From: Verrucomicrobiota bacterium
Lineage (GTDB): Bacteria > Verrucomicrobiota > Verrucomicrobiia > Limisphaerales > JAFGQR01
DNA: 64,000 bases
NCBI GenBank assembly: GCA_016935555.1
Contig: JAFGQR010000066.1
Coordinates: forward strand, 1-64,000
Reading direction: 5' to 3'
Position numbers and translations under genes: made by a program. The notes below the pieces were generated by a model. The model saw only the letters and a list, made by a program, of their open reading frames with translations, did no database searches and was not told the origin of the DNA. Shown here in pieces: positions 38,594 to 48,681 of this stretch (position 1 is the stretch's first letter; each line of letters opens with the position of its first letter).

Positions 38594-39838
38594 TTACTTC
38601 TGGGCCGGGGCGGGCGTGGGGGTGGCGGGGGCGCCGCGGTTGGCGAGGGAGGCGGAGGCTTGTTGGAGGAGCTGTTTGACGGTGGGGTCGGAGGTGGCCT
38701 GCAGGAGGTTGGAGATGGCGTCCTGGCGCTGTTGGATTTGTTCGTCAGTCCACTGGCTGTAATTGGGGAGGCTGTAGAAGTCTTCCTTGCTGAACTCGAG
38801 GTGCCAGGATTTCATGTTGCCGCCGGCCTGGTCGACGGGCAGCTGGTCGGGGGTCATGGTGCCGATCTCGTATTCATGGCCGCCCAGGACGGAGGCGATG
38901 TTGATCCAGGCGGTGAAGGGGATGGTGTTTTCCTTGGCCTGGTTCTGCAGCACGGCCAGCGCGTCGGGCGAGTTCCACGCGACCTGCGCGAGGGCTTGCA
39001 GCGCCGCGTTGCGACTGCCCTGGGCCGGGTTGTTCTCGTCGCCCACCATGCGGATCAGGGAGGGCACACCCGCGTTGTCCGCAAGATTGGCCAGCGCAAT
39101 GGTCGAGTAATACCTCCACTTCCCCGCCAGGCTCTCAATCTGCGACACCGTCTCCGGCCCGCCGTTTTCCTGCAAGACGCGGAACAAGGGGCCGACGTCT
39201 TCCTTGTTCGCGCTCTGGGCGGCGGCGGTGAGGGCGGCATTGGCGGCGGCGGTGGCGAAGGCGCCGCTCTGGTCGGGAGCCAGCGCGCGCATGTTGTTCG
39301 CCAGCCGCTCAATCTCGGCCGGGGACATCTGGCTGGTGGCGCCGACGAAGGCCTCCTGTCCCTGGGCCATCAGGCTCTGGAGGGACTGCGTGTAGGCGGC
39401 CAGCTGGGTCGGCGACAAGTTGCCGCCGGCCAGGTCGAGCTTGGCCAGTGCCGCCACCTGCTCGCGCATGGTCTCGAGCGGCATGCCCGGCGCCGAAACC
39501 GCTTCAGCCGCCGGCGCCGGACTGACTGCCGGGGCGAGGGCGGCCGGGGGCGGCGGGGCGGCGGGCGACACGGACACCGGCACGGGCGGCGGCCGGGGCG
39601 CGGTCCAATTCCTGCCCGCATCCGCGGGCGGGGTGTCCCCGGACGGAGTGGCGGTCGAGGACGCGGCGGGGGGCTCTTGGTTCCCCGAGGCGGCGGGGGG
39701 CCGCGGCCTGAAGAGGAGGAATGCGCCGATGGCGGCGATGGCCATGAGCACGATGGCCACCTGGATGGTTTTGCGTGAGGGTTCGGGGGGCGATCCCCCG
39801 CCACCCGCCGCCCGGTTGTTGGATGGATGTGGCGCCAT
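38594..39838 (-). CDS. membrane-anchored HEAT-like repeat protein, hypothetical
   Basis: A 414-residue protein: a short cytoplasmic part, one membrane anchor (about residues 25-43, IQVAIVLMAIAAIGAFLLF), a Pro/Ala-rich linker (45-115), then helical repeats (120-330) with HEAT-like units such as YYSTIALANLADNAGVPSLI and ALQALAQVAWNSPDALAVL, and a Gln/Ala/Pro-rich end. HEAT solenoids usually bind other proteins. No enzymatic motif is seen. The gene is convergent with hrpA and divergent from the nucleotide-sugar dehydrogenase, so genomic context gives no function. Confidence 0.75.
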   Translation of the reverse strand: MAPHPSNNRAAGGGGSPPEPSRKTIQVAIVLMAIAAIGAFLLFRPRPPAASGNQEPPAASSTATPSGDTPPADAGRNWTAPRPPPVPVSVSPAAPPPPAALAPAVSPAPAAEAVSAPGMPLETMREQVAALAKLDLAGGNLSPTQLAAYTQSLQSLMAQGQEAFVGATSQMSPAEIERLANNMRALAPDQSGAFATAAANAALTAAAQSANKEDVGPLFRVLQENGGPETVSQIESLAGKWRYYSTIALANLADNAGVPSLIRMVGDENNPAQGSRNAALQALAQVAWNSPDALAVLQNQAKENTIPFTAWINIASVLGGHEYEIGTMTPDQLPVDQAGGNMKSWHLEFSKEDFYSLPNYSQWTDEQIQQRQDAISNLLQATSDPTVKQLLQQASASLANRGAPATPTPAPAQK

Positions 39839-39855
39839 AAGGTTGACGTGCCTCT

Positions 39856-39883
39856 ATTGTATCATCCGCCTTGGGTTACTCAA
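39856..39883 (-). promoter_or_regulatory. promoter of the HEAT-like gene
   Basis: On the minus strand TTGAGT (39883-39878) and TACAAT (39861-39856) are 16 bases apart. Transcription would begin near 39849, about ten bases before the ATG at 39838, leaving no room for a Shine-Dalgarno. Confidence 0.6.
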
Positions 39884-40037
39884 CATTCGAAATGGAATCC
39901 GCTTGATGTGCGGCCCGTGCACGGGTTATTGGACTGAACCTTGTTGCGGGGCATTCAGGGTGCCGGGATGCCGGGGCGTTGATTTATGGACGGGCCGGCG
40001 GATGGGGTGGCAGCTTTGATGCTCGGAAGGGCGCGCT

Positions 40038-41690
40038 ATGACGAAAACCAAGCCAATCTTCTCGATCAGCCCGGAGGGGGAAAAATTTGCCCTGCCTGCG
40101 CCTGCCGATTACGGGAAGGAGTATGCCCGGCTCAAGCGGTTGGCGGACGAACACCGGAAGGCGGGGAGGGAGATTGTGGTGGTGGTGGGATTGGGGTTTG
40201 TGGGGGCGGTGATGGCCGCGGTGGTGGCGGATGCGCGGGACAAGGCGGGGCGTTCGACGAAGTTTGTGATCGGGGTGCAGCGGCCGAGCAGCCGCAGCTA
40301 CTGGAAGATCCCGCTGTTGAACCGGGGGGTGTCGCCGGTGAAGGCCGAGGATCCGGAGGTGGCGGTGTTGATCCGGCGCTGCGTGAGGACCCGCAAGACG
40401 CTGGTGGCGACCTACACCGAGGCGGCGCTGAAGCTCGCGGACGTGGTGGTGGTGGATGTGCAGTGCGATTATCTCAAGGCGTCGCTCGGCAATGTGCGGA
40501 CGGGCACGGCGGACATGGAGGCGCTGGAGGCCTCAATGGCCACCATCGCCGAATACATCCCCCCCAACGCCCTGGTGCTCATCGAAACCACCGTCGCCCC
40601 CGGCACCACCGAACAGGTGGCCTACCCGATCATGAAAAAGATCTTCGAGCGCCGCGGCATCCCCGGCGAGCCGCGGCTGGCCCACAGCTACGAACGGGTC
40701 ATGCCCGGCCGGAATTACGTCGCGTCCATCCGCGATTTCTGGCGCGTCTGCAGCGGCATCAACGAAGACGCCCGAAAACGCGTCGTGCGCTTCCTCCAGG
40801 ACGTGCTCAACACCGAGAAGTTCCCGCTGACCGTGCTGGATCGTCCGATCGAGTCCGAGACGGCCAAGATCGTCGAGAACAGTTTTCGAGCCACGCTCCT
40901 GGCGTTTCTCGACGAGTGGTCGCTGTTCGCCGAGCGCAACGGCGTGGACCTCAAGAAGGTCATCGAAGCCGTCAAAGTCCGGCCCACCCATTCGAACATC
41001 ATCTTCCCCGGGCCGGGCATCGGGGGTTACTGTTTGCCGAAGGACGGCGGACTGGGGATGTGGGCCTACAAACACATCTTCGGGTGGGAAGACGACATTT
41101 TCAAAATCACGCCGGCGGCGGTGGACATCAACGACACCCGGTCGCTGCATCCGCCCCAGCTGGTGCGCGACGCGCTGCGCAACATGGGCAAGCCGCTGGC
41201 CGCCGCCGACATCCTGCTGCTGGGCGCCTCCTACCGGGAGGACGTCGGCGACACCCGTTACAGCGGATCCGAGATCATCGTACGCAAGCTGGCTGAGATG
41301 GGCGCCAACGTGTCCGTGCACGATCCCTACGTGGAACATTGGTGGGAGTTCGAGGCGCAGGACAGCTACCCCTCGACGGGCTACAGCCTGGCCCGGTTCT
41401 TCGCCCGCCAGGAAGGTCTCAAAGACCTCCGCATCCAGCCAGACCTGTGGAAGGCCCTCAAAGGCGTCGACGCCGTCGTCCTCGCCGTCCGCCACAAGGA
41501 ATACCTGGAACTGAATCCGGACCGCGTGTTCCGCGCCGTGGGACGGCCGTTTGCGGTGATCGACTGTTTCTGCGTGTTGAGCGACGACCAGATCCGGCGT
41601 TACTTCGAACTGGGTTGCGAAGTCAAAGGCATGGGCCGCGGCCATATCCGCCGCATCAAGGACAGCGTCGCCTCGCGAAAAACACGCTGA
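40038..41690 (+). CDS. nucleotide-sugar (UDP-glucose/GDP-mannose family) dehydrogenase
   Basis: A 550-residue NAD-dependent dehydrogenase. The N-terminal Rossmann motif is VVVVGLGFVGAVMAAVVAD, the catalytic Cys332 sits in GPGIGGYCLPKD, and the C-terminal nucleotide-binding domain includes LLLGASYREDVGDTR. Family enzymes make UDP-glucuronate or similar acids for capsule, exopolysaccharide or LPS. It is about 100 residues longer than typical UDP-glucose dehydrogenases, with roughly 45 extra residues before the first Rossmann strand. A GGAAGGG ribosome binding site precedes the ATG. No glycosyltransferases flank it, so the sugar cannot be specified. Confidence 0.87.
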   Translation: MTKTKPIFSISPEGEKFALPAPADYGKEYARLKRLADEHRKAGREIVVVVGLGFVGAVMAAVVADARDKAGRSTKFVIGVQRPSSRSYWKIPLLNRGVSPVKAEDPEVAVLIRRCVRTRKTLVATYTEAALKLADVVVVDVQCDYLKASLGNVRTGTADMEALEASMATIAEYIPPNALVLIETTVAPGTTEQVAYPIMKKIFERRGIPGEPRLAHSYERVMPGRNYVASIRDFWRVCSGINEDARKRVVRFLQDVLNTEKFPLTVLDRPIESETAKIVENSFRATLLAFLDEWSLFAERNGVDLKKVIEAVKVRPTHSNIIFPGPGIGGYCLPKDGGLGMWAYKHIFGWEDDIFKITPAAVDINDTRSLHPPQLVRDALRNMGKPLAAADILLLGASYREDVGDTRYSGSEIIVRKLAEMGANVSVHDPYVEHWWEFEAQDSYPSTGYSLARFFARQEGLKDLRIQPDLWKALKGVDAVVLAVRHKEYLELNPDRVFRAVGRPFAVIDCFCVLSDDQIRRYFELGCEVKGMGRGHIRRIKDSVASRKTR

Positions 41691-41756
41691 CGCGCCGCAG
41701 CCCCGCCAGGGCCGACGCCGCACACCACACCCGGAGCCGGCGCGGCCAACACCCGC

Positions 41757-43649
41757 CTACCACGCGTCCAACGGAATGAGCGGCGGCGCGGCCGCGCCAC
41801 GGCCGGGGCCCGCCGGCGCGAACGCCACGGCCAGCCTCAAGTCGGTGACGTCTTTCAACTGGATGGCCAGTTTTCGGCAGCGGTCGTTGCTCCCCTGCCT
41901 GGGGGGGTGGGGGGATTCGGGCAGCGGCTCGGCGTTCATGGCCACAAACCTCGCCCCGGCCGGCGCAAGGATGCGCGCGGAGACGGCCGAGCCGTTTTGG
42001 GTCAACGTGGCCGTGGCGCCGCCGGCATCGATCCCGATGCGCGCGGACGTGTGAAAGAACCACCAGAGGGTTGCGGGCTGCTTCGCGCGCACCTCGTCCT
42101 GAACGAGAACCTGGCGGCGATCGAGCAGCGCGATGCCGCGCCGGACGCGCTGCGCGTGGCGCACATAGGCGGCAGTGAGGTCGGCCACGGCCGCGGCCCG
42201 AGCGGGCGAGGACGCGAACTTGATGATGGGGGCGGCGGCGGCGGGGTCCTGGTCGGGAGCGGTGTCGGGGTTCAACACGAGGGTGTTGTGGCCTTCGGCG
42301 CGGAGCCGGTAATAGGTCCAGCGCCGGTTGCCGAAGTAGGCCGGCAGATTGTAGTTGTCCGCTCCAAGATCCACACCCCACCGCACGCCGTGAGCCTCGA
42401 GGACGAACGACCCGAGATCGAGGTGGCTGTGGTTGGCTTTGTTGTCGCCGGCTTTGAACCCGACAAACCACGCGTTCGCATCGTCCCACGCACCGCGCAT
42501 CACCGCCACTTCCGCGTGCCGATAATACTTGTCCAGGGGCGGCGCCGGCGCGGGTTTCGTGGCGAGGGACGCGTCATACCACGCCAGGTCCAGCGGTTCG
42601 CCGCCGGCCACCCCGCGCTGATGCTGCGCGAACTCCGGCCGCTGGAATTGGCGCGCGAGCCAGAACATCACCGGCGCGCGGATCGTCCCCGCGTGGGCGT
42701 CGGCGTAATTGAACGACAGCCCCGAGGGGCCGCTGGCGTGGATCGGGAACGTGCCGGCTTCGGAAAACCCGGGGAGGGTGCAGAGGCCGAAATCCGTGCC
42801 GAGGGCGGTCTGGAGGGCGGCGAGGAACACGACGTTGTAGGTGGTGGCATAGCTCCAGTAGCCCGGCCCTTCGGCCCAGGCCCCGTCGGGGCCGTATTCG
42901 ACCATGGCCCGCTGGATGGAGCCCACGGCGGCGCTGAGAAACCTGCCGGCCAATTCGGGTTCGACGTCTGCCAGGGCGAGCGCGCCCATGGCGATGCCGC
43001 CGTTGCAGACCTGGTTCCAGTTGTGGCGGGACCTGGACCAGCCGCGGTTGTCCTGGTGGATGCGCACGGCGAGTTTCAGTCCTTTCTCGACCATGGCGGC
43101 GCGAAGCAGTCCCCGCTGCGCCTCCGTCCACTCCCCATGCAGCCAGTCGTAGCCAATCGCAAGCGCGTGCGTCATCTCCGCCGTGTCCAGAAAATGGCGC
43201 GGATTCCAATCCTTGAATCCCGCCGCCGCTTCGAGTTCCCGCCAGGCGCGCTCGCGATAACGCGGGTCGCCGTCGAGGTGATGGAGCAGGGCCAGCGTGT
43301 AGACGCGCTGCAGCACGCGGCGGCTGGTCGCGAGCAGGCGCAACCCGTCCGGGATCTCATAGGTCGACGGCGCCTCCCGCAGCACGCGGGCCGCGCGCTC
43401 GCGCAACCCGGCGTGCCACCGCTGGAACGGCTCCTCGGAGGCCACACGGTCCTTCAACCGCGCCAGGTCCGCCTTCGACACCAGCAGGCGCGGATGGCCC
43501 TTGACCAGCGAGTTGAGAACCGCGTCGGGGGCGGGTGCGGGCAGCGGGACGGCTTGGGGTTGCGCCCCGGGGGCCGCCTGGGCCTGGCAAAGCGCGCAGG
43601 CAACACCGAGCCAAAGGACCGGACGTAAGCCGAGAAGGTAGCGTGTCAT
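41757..43649 (-). CDS. heparinase II/III-like protein, exported
   Basis: A 630-residue protein with a signal peptide, an alpha/alpha toroid region (about 40-330; HPRLLVSKADLARLKDRV, IGYDWLHGEWTEAQR and RSRHNWNQVCNGGI are typical) and a C-terminal beta-sandwich beginning near NHSHLDLGSFVLEAHGVRWG. These features fit heparinase II/III-family polysaccharide lyases, which cleave uronic-acid glycans such as heparin or alginate. The ATG at 43649 is chosen over a GTG one codon earlier, and a -10-like TCTAAC lies 5 bases upstream. It is divergent from the GH2-like giant, and joint action on one polymer is plausible. Confidence 0.87.
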   Translation of the reverse strand: MTRYLLGLRPVLWLGVACALCQAQAAPGAQPQAVPLPAPAPDAVLNSLVKGHPRLLVSKADLARLKDRVASEEPFQRWHAGLRERAARVLREAPSTYEIPDGLRLLATSRRVLQRVYTLALLHHLDGDPRYRERAWRELEAAAGFKDWNPRHFLDTAEMTHALAIGYDWLHGEWTEAQRGLLRAAMVEKGLKLAVRIHQDNRGWSRSRHNWNQVCNGGIAMGALALADVEPELAGRFLSAAVGSIQRAMVEYGPDGAWAEGPGYWSYATTYNVVFLAALQTALGTDFGLCTLPGFSEAGTFPIHASGPSGLSFNYADAHAGTIRAPVMFWLARQFQRPEFAQHQRGVAGGEPLDLAWYDASLATKPAPAPPLDKYYRHAEVAVMRGAWDDANAWFVGFKAGDNKANHSHLDLGSFVLEAHGVRWGVDLGADNYNLPAYFGNRRWTYYRLRAEGHNTLVLNPDTAPDQDPAAAAPIIKFASSPARAAAVADLTAAYVRHAQRVRRGIALLDRRQVLVQDEVRAKQPATLWWFFHTSARIGIDAGGATATLTQNGSAVSARILAPAGARFVAMNAEPLPESPHPPRQGSNDRCRKLAIQLKDVTDLRLAVAFAPAGPGRGAAAPPLIPLDAW

Positions 43650-43654
43650 CACCG

Positions 43655-43684
43655 GTTAGATGGAATTCCGGAGCCGAAATTCAA
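43655..43684 (-). promoter_or_regulatory. promoter of the heparinase-like gene, leaderless
   Basis: On the minus strand TTGAAT (43684-43679) and TCTAAC (43660-43655) are 18 bases apart, and the -10 ends five bases before the ATG at 43649. Both boxes match four of six consensus bases. Confidence 0.4.
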
Positions 43685-43815
43685 GGCAGCCTTGGGCCCA
43701 GGCGCGCCGCGTTCGGACCGGGCTGGTCCGGGGATGGCAGCCGCTTGCTTTCGGGTCCGCCGGGGGACACCCTTCCCGAGGGGGGCGGAGTCATGGGGGA
43801 ATGTCGAGGTGCAAG

Positions 43816-46800
43816 ATGACCATGTGTGATCGAATGGCGCGGATGGCTGCAACGGTGTTGATGGGCGGCATGATCGGGCCGTTTGCCCACGGGCAAACGG
43901 CCGTGGCTTTGCCGGAGGGCGTCCGGGCGGTTTGGGACTTGGATCGGGCGTTGCGGGAGGCGACTCCCACCCGCGAACGGGTGTGCCTCAACGGCCTTTG
44001 GCAGTGGCAGCCTGCGGACTCGGCGCGGGCTGCCGTGCCGCAGAGCGGGTGGGGTTACTTCAAAGTGCCGGGCCCATGGCCGGGGATCGCCGATTATCTG
44101 CAAAAGGACTGCCAGACGGTCCATGCCCATCCTCGCTGGAAAGACGTCGCTCTCGCCGGCATCAAGGCCGCCTGGTATCGGCGTCGAATCACGATTCCGC
44201 AGGAGTGGGCCGGCCGGCGCGTGGCGCTGCAGGCGGAGTATGTGAACTCGTATGCCACCGTGTGGGTGGACGGGAAGCGGGTCGGGGAACTTCGATTCCC
44301 GGGGGGCGAACTGGACGTGACGGGGGGTTGCCGTCCCGGCGCCACGCACGCGTTGAGCATTCTGGTGGACGCCATGCCGCTCAAGGGCGTCCAGCTCTCC
44401 TACACCGACAGCAACGCCGCCCGGCAAGTCCAGGGAGCCGTCGCCCGGCGCGGCTTGTGCGGCGACGTCCACCTCGCCGCCACCCCCGCCGGCGCGCGCA
44501 TTGCCGACGTGAAGGTGCACACCTCGGTGCGCCGGGGCGAGATGGCCGCCGACGTCGCTCTGGACAGCCTCGATTCCGAGGCGACCTACACACTGCGCGC
44601 CCGGGTGAGTGCACGGGGCGGGATCCTCAAGGAATTCACCAGCCCGCCGTTCCGGGCAGGCGCGCTGCGCGAGGGGCGCATGACGTTCGGCGCGGCGTGG
44701 CGCCCGGAGAGACTCTGGGACACGCACACGCCGCAGAACCTCTGCGACCTGGATGTCTCGCTGCTCGATGCGCGCGGCCGCGTCCTGGACATCACCCTGC
44801 CCACGCGATTCGGCTTCCGCGAGTTCTGGATCGACGGCCGCGATTTCTACATGAACGGCACCCGCATTTTCCTTTGCGCGGTGCCGCTGGACAACGCCCA
44901 GGTCGGCGCCGCGTGGGCCACCTACGACGGCGCGAGAGAGAGCCTCAAGCGCCTGGCCAGTTTCGGCATCAACACCGTCTACACCCACCACTACCACTGC
45001 CAGCCCGGATCCCATCTCAACGTTGCAGAGATCCTTCAGGCCGCCGACGACACCGGCATGCTGGTGGCCCTCTCGCAACCCCATTTCGCCGATTACGACT
45101 GGACAACCGCGGCCGCGGAGTGGACGAACGGCTACGCGCGGGATGCGGCCTTTTACGTGCGTGTGGCGCAGCACCATCCTTCGGTGGTGATGTATTCGAT
45201 GAGTCACAACGCAACCGGCTACAATGAGGACATGAACCCGGACCGGATCGATGGCATCCACGACGCCCGGGACGACTGGGCGATGAGCAACAGCCGCCGC
45301 GCGTTGCGGGCGGAAGCCATCGTGCGGCGGCTCGACCCCAGCCGGATCGTTTACCATCACTCGTCGGGCAACCTGGGCTCGATGCACACGAGCAATTTCT
45401 ACCCCAACTTCGTCCCGGTCCAGGAGCTGTGCGACTGGTTCGAACACTGGGCCCGTCACGGCGTCAAACCCTTCTTCACCTGCGAATACGGCGCCCCGTT
45501 CACCTGGGACTGGGCCATGTACCGCGGCTGGTTCAAGGGCCGACGCGAGTTCGGCAGCGCCGCCGTCCCGTGGGATTTCTCGCTCGCAGAATGGAACGCC
45601 CAGTTCCTGGGCGATGCCGCCTTCAGAATCAGCAAGGCCGAACAACGCAACATCCGGTGGGAAGCCGCCCAGTTCCGCAGCGGCCGACTCTGGCATCGCT
45701 GGGATTACCCCCACCCTCTGGGCTCGGCAGACTTCGGGGAACGCGACTCGGTGCTGGCGGCTTATCTTGTGGACAACTGGCGGGCGTTCCGCACCTGGGG
45801 CGTCTCGGCAATTTCCCCTTGGGAGCACCATGTGTTCTGGCGGCTGCGGCCCGGAACGGACCGGAACCGCCGGGTCGATTTGGAGACGGACTGGGATCAT
45901 TTGCAGCGGCCGGGATTCAGCCCGGACTACCTCGGGGAGCGCTGCGAGCGCATGGACCTCGCGTACGCGCCCGACGACTGGGTTCCCACCCCCGCGGCCG
46001 AAGCCATGGTCCGGAACAACCGTCCGTTGCTGGCTTGGCTCGCGGGTCCGGCGGGGCGATTCACGAGCCGCGCTCACAACTATCTTCCGGGCGAAACGGT
46101 GGAGAAGCAGATCGTGGTCATCAATAACGCGCGCGTGCCCGTGACCTGCGAGGGCCAATGGTCGTTCACCCCCGTGCACGGCGCCCGCCCCCCTTCCGCC
46201 AAAGGCGCCCGTTTCGCCCCACTCCGCCTCGAGCCCGGCCGGCACTCCGCCATTCCCGTGCGCGTGTCTCTTCCCGGCGAGCTCCAGGCCGGCGCCTACG
46301 CATTGACCATCACAGCCCGTTTTCGCCCCGCCCAGGGCGCCCCCGGGCAGCCGGTCGAAACACAACAGGACCGGTTCCTGGTTCACGTGCTGCCGCCGGC
46401 CCCGCCGACGGAGCGGCTCTCAGCCGCGGCGCTGTTCGATCCGCGTGGCGAAACCGCCTCCCGACTGGCCGCGCTGGGCGTGCGTTGCCAACCTGTCGGA
46501 GCGGACGCCGACCTGGCCGGATTCGAGCTGCTGCTGATCGGCAAAGGGGCGTTGTCGGCGGAGGGCCCGGCACCCGATGTGCGCCGTGTTCGGGAGGGCC
46601 TCAAAGTGCTGGTGTTCGAACAGACCTCGGAGGCTTTGGAGAGGCGTTTGGGGTTCCGCGTGCAGGAATATGGCCTGCGAACCGTGTTCCCACGGGTGGC
46701 CGGGCACCCGGCTCTGGCCGGGCTCGGCGCCGAACACCTGCGGGACTGGCGCGGGGAAGCGACGCTGGTGCCGCCGCGTCTGGACTGCAAGCCGAGCAGG

Positions 46801-48489
46801 CGCTACAACGGCGCTCCGGCGGTGCAATGGTGCGGCCTCGAAGTCCCCCGGCTGTGGCGCTGCGGCAACCGCGGCAACGTCGCCTCCGTCCTCATCGAAA
46901 AACCCGCCTGCGGCGATTTTCTGCCGATTGCCGATGGCGGGTTCAGCCTGCAGTACAGTCCGCTTCTTGAATACCGGGAGGGCCGGGGGATGATGGTGTT
47001 TTGCCAGATGGACGTGACCGGGCGGACCGCAAACGATCCCGCCGCGGATCGGCTGTTGAGAAACCTCCTGGATTATGCGTCGTCGTGGAAACCCGGCCCG
47101 TGCCGCCGGGTCCTGTATGTCGGCGACCCCCGCGGCCGCGCCCACCTCGAGGCGGCCGGCGTGTCGCTGGACACCCACAAGGGCGGACCGCCGGCCGGGG
47201 AGCGCGTCCTGGTGGTGGGCCGCGGCGCCGGGGCGGCACTGGCGCCGCATGCGCCGGCCGTGGCCGAGTGGCTCAAGGCCGGAGGCCACCTGCTGGCGCT
47301 CGAACTGGAGGCGCAGGAGGCCAACGCGTTTCTCCCGACAGCCGTCCACACTACGAATCGGGAGCATATCGCCGCCTGGTTCGAGCCCCCCGCCGCGGAC
47401 AGCCTCCTGGCAGGTGTGGGACCCGCCGACGTGCACAATCGCGCCCCGCGCAATCTGCCGCTCGTCACCGGCGGCGCGCAGCCCGTGGGCGACGGGGTGT
47501 TGGCAATGCTGGACGGGGCGAACGTCGTCTTTTGCCAAATGGCCCCGTATCATGTCAGCCGCGCCCGGGGGGCCAGCCCCTCCTTGACCATCGACGGTGG
47601 GCCGTCGCTGGGCGCCCCCAACGCCCCCGAGTCGGGCAAGGACGTCATCGCGCCGGACGGCGTGCACAGCGCCCTGGTGACCCTGGGGACCGTTCCCTGG
47701 GCGCAGTTTGGACAGAAGGTGTCGGCGGGGCAGTTCGGCAAGACCTACACCATGGCGGTATGGGTCAGGAGCGTCGGCGATCCCGTCATGGCCCGTGTGG
47801 AAGTCGAGCGCGCCGGCCCTCCCTGGGACCGGGCCGCACGCGGCGGGGACACGTGGATCGGCGCCGACAGGTGGACCGAGTTGCATGTGACGTTCCGCGT
47901 CGACAAACCGTTCCCGGAAGGGTGGCAGGCCTATGTCCATTGCGCGCAGGAAGGCGGCCGTCTGCGCGCCGACCTGTTCCGATTGTGCGAAGGCGGCTAT
48001 GTTCCCGGGCGCTTGGACGCCCCGGCCCCGGCCGCGGCGCATCGCCCCAACCTCTTCGCGAATCCGAGCTTCGAGTCGGGGCGCGATCCGTGGTTCTTCA
48101 ACTGGCCCACCGAGCAACACAACCTCCGCCGGACCTACCGCCGCGCCTCCTTCCTGGTCACGCGGTTGCTGGCCAACATGGGCGTCCGCAGCAGCACACC
48201 CCTGCTGTGCCGGTTCGTCACGCCCGCCGGCAGCGCCGCCCCCGACCCGGGAATCCGCAACGGCGGCGTTCGCCTTCCGGCGGCTTCCGCCGGCATGTCC
48301 GCGCGCCGGCCGTTCAACACCAACGCGGCGCCGGCACCCGGCGCAACCGAAACTGCCGCCCCGGGCGCCGGCCATCCCGGGGTGCGAACGGTTCCGCACG
48401 ATCCGCCCTCGGAGGGCCGATGGCATCGCGGGCTGTATGCGGACGAGCCGCAGGAGTGGGACGACCCCTACCGTTTCTTTCGTTGGTGA
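43816..48489 (+). CDS. very large GH2-like glycoside hydrolase with C-terminal CBM, exported
   Basis: A 1557-residue protein with a signal peptide. Residues about 40-210 form a GH2 sugar-binding sandwich (RVCLNGLWQWQPAD, RRRITIPQEWAGRRVALQ), followed by an Ig-like domain and a TIM barrel (about 310-620). The nucleophile position is E557 in FFTCEYGAPF. At the acid/base site, the usual S-x-G-N-E reads S463-H-N-A, with N470-E471 a few residues on. Two flavodoxin-like (GATase-type) regions follow near 870-1000 and 1090-1190, then a CBM4/9-like module (about 1290-1410). The start at 43816 has GAGG six bases upstream. Substrate unknown; a galactoside or uronide polymer is likely. Confidence 0.8.
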   Translation: MTMCDRMARMAATVLMGGMIGPFAHGQTAVALPEGVRAVWDLDRALREATPTRERVCLNGLWQWQPADSARAAVPQSGWGYFKVPGPWPGIADYLQKDCQTVHAHPRWKDVALAGIKAAWYRRRITIPQEWAGRRVALQAEYVNSYATVWVDGKRVGELRFPGGELDVTGGCRPGATHALSILVDAMPLKGVQLSYTDSNAARQVQGAVARRGLCGDVHLAATPAGARIADVKVHTSVRRGEMAADVALDSLDSEATYTLRARVSARGGILKEFTSPPFRAGALREGRMTFGAAWRPERLWDTHTPQNLCDLDVSLLDARGRVLDITLPTRFGFREFWIDGRDFYMNGTRIFLCAVPLDNAQVGAAWATYDGARESLKRLASFGINTVYTHHYHCQPGSHLNVAEILQAADDTGMLVALSQPHFADYDWTTAAAEWTNGYARDAAFYVRVAQHHPSVVMYSMSHNATGYNEDMNPDRIDGIHDARDDWAMSNSRRALRAEAIVRRLDPSRIVYHHSSGNLGSMHTSNFYPNFVPVQELCDWFEHWARHGVKPFFTCEYGAPFTWDWAMYRGWFKGRREFGSAAVPWDFSLAEWNAQFLGDAAFRISKAEQRNIRWEAAQFRSGRLWHRWDYPHPLGSADFGERDSVLAAYLVDNWRAFRTWGVSAISPWEHHVFWRLRPGTDRNRRVDLETDWDHLQRPGFSPDYLGERCERMDLAYAPDDWVPTPAAEAMVRNNRPLLAWLAGPAGRFTSRAHNYLPGETVEKQIVVINNARVPVTCEGQWSFTPVHGARPPSAKGARFAPLRLEPGRHSAIPVRVSLPGELQAGAYALTITARFRPAQGAPGQPVETQQDRFLVHVLPPAPPTERLSAAALFDPRGETASRLAALGVRCQPVGADADLAGFELLLIGKGALSAEGPAPDVRRVREGLKVLVFEQTSEALERRLGFRVQEYGLRTVFPRVAGHPALAGLGAEHLRDWRGEATLVPPRLDCKPSRRYNGAPAVQWCGLEVPRLWRCGNRGNVASVLIEKPACGDFLPIADGGFSLQYSPLLEYREGRGMMVFCQMDVTGRTANDPAADRLLRNLLDYASSWKPGPCRRVLYVGDPRGRAHLEAAGVSLDTHKGGPPAGERVLVVGRGAGAALAPHAPAVAEWLKAGGHLLALELEAQEANAFLPTAVHTTNREHIAAWFEPPAADSLLAGVGPADVHNRAPRNLPLVTGGAQPVGDGVLAMLDGANVVFCQMAPYHVSRARGASPSLTIDGGPSLGAPNAPESGKDVIAPDGVHSALVTLGTVPWAQFGQKVSAGQFGKTYTMAVWVRSVGDPVMARVEVERAGPPWDRAARGGDTWIGADRWTELHVTFRVDKPFPEGWQAYVHCAQEGGRLRADLFRLCEGGYVPGRLDAPAPAAAHRPNLFANPSFESGRDPWFFNWPTEQHNLRRTYRRASFLVTRLLANMGVRSSTPLLCRFVTPAGSAAPDPGIRNGGVRLPAASAGMSARRPFNTNAAPAPGATETAAPGAGHPGVRTVPHDPPSEGRWHRGLYADEPQEWDDPYRFFRW

Positions 48490-48681
48490 GGGGCGATGGC
48501 GGGTCGGGGAAAGTCCCCTCGCCAGCCTCGGGCCGGATTGGGGCCATGAATTTTCGGCGCCGTCCCGATGGGCGGGACCGCGCGGCGCCACCGACAACCC
48601 CCGGAGGCACCCCCGCGGAAGCGCGTCTTCAGTTCCCGATGGACGCCCCCCCTGCGGCTCCCGTAGCATCCTGCCGCAGAC

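Noticed and set aside
43681-46386. A 901-codon minus-strand frame and another at 46420-48876
   Set aside because: Both are mirrors of the GH2-like gene, with low-complexity translations and no domains.
41757-48489. A complete polysaccharide utilisation locus with SusC/SusD
   Set aside because: The degradative genes are present but no TonB-dependent SusC-like or SusD-like gene occurs anywhere in the window.
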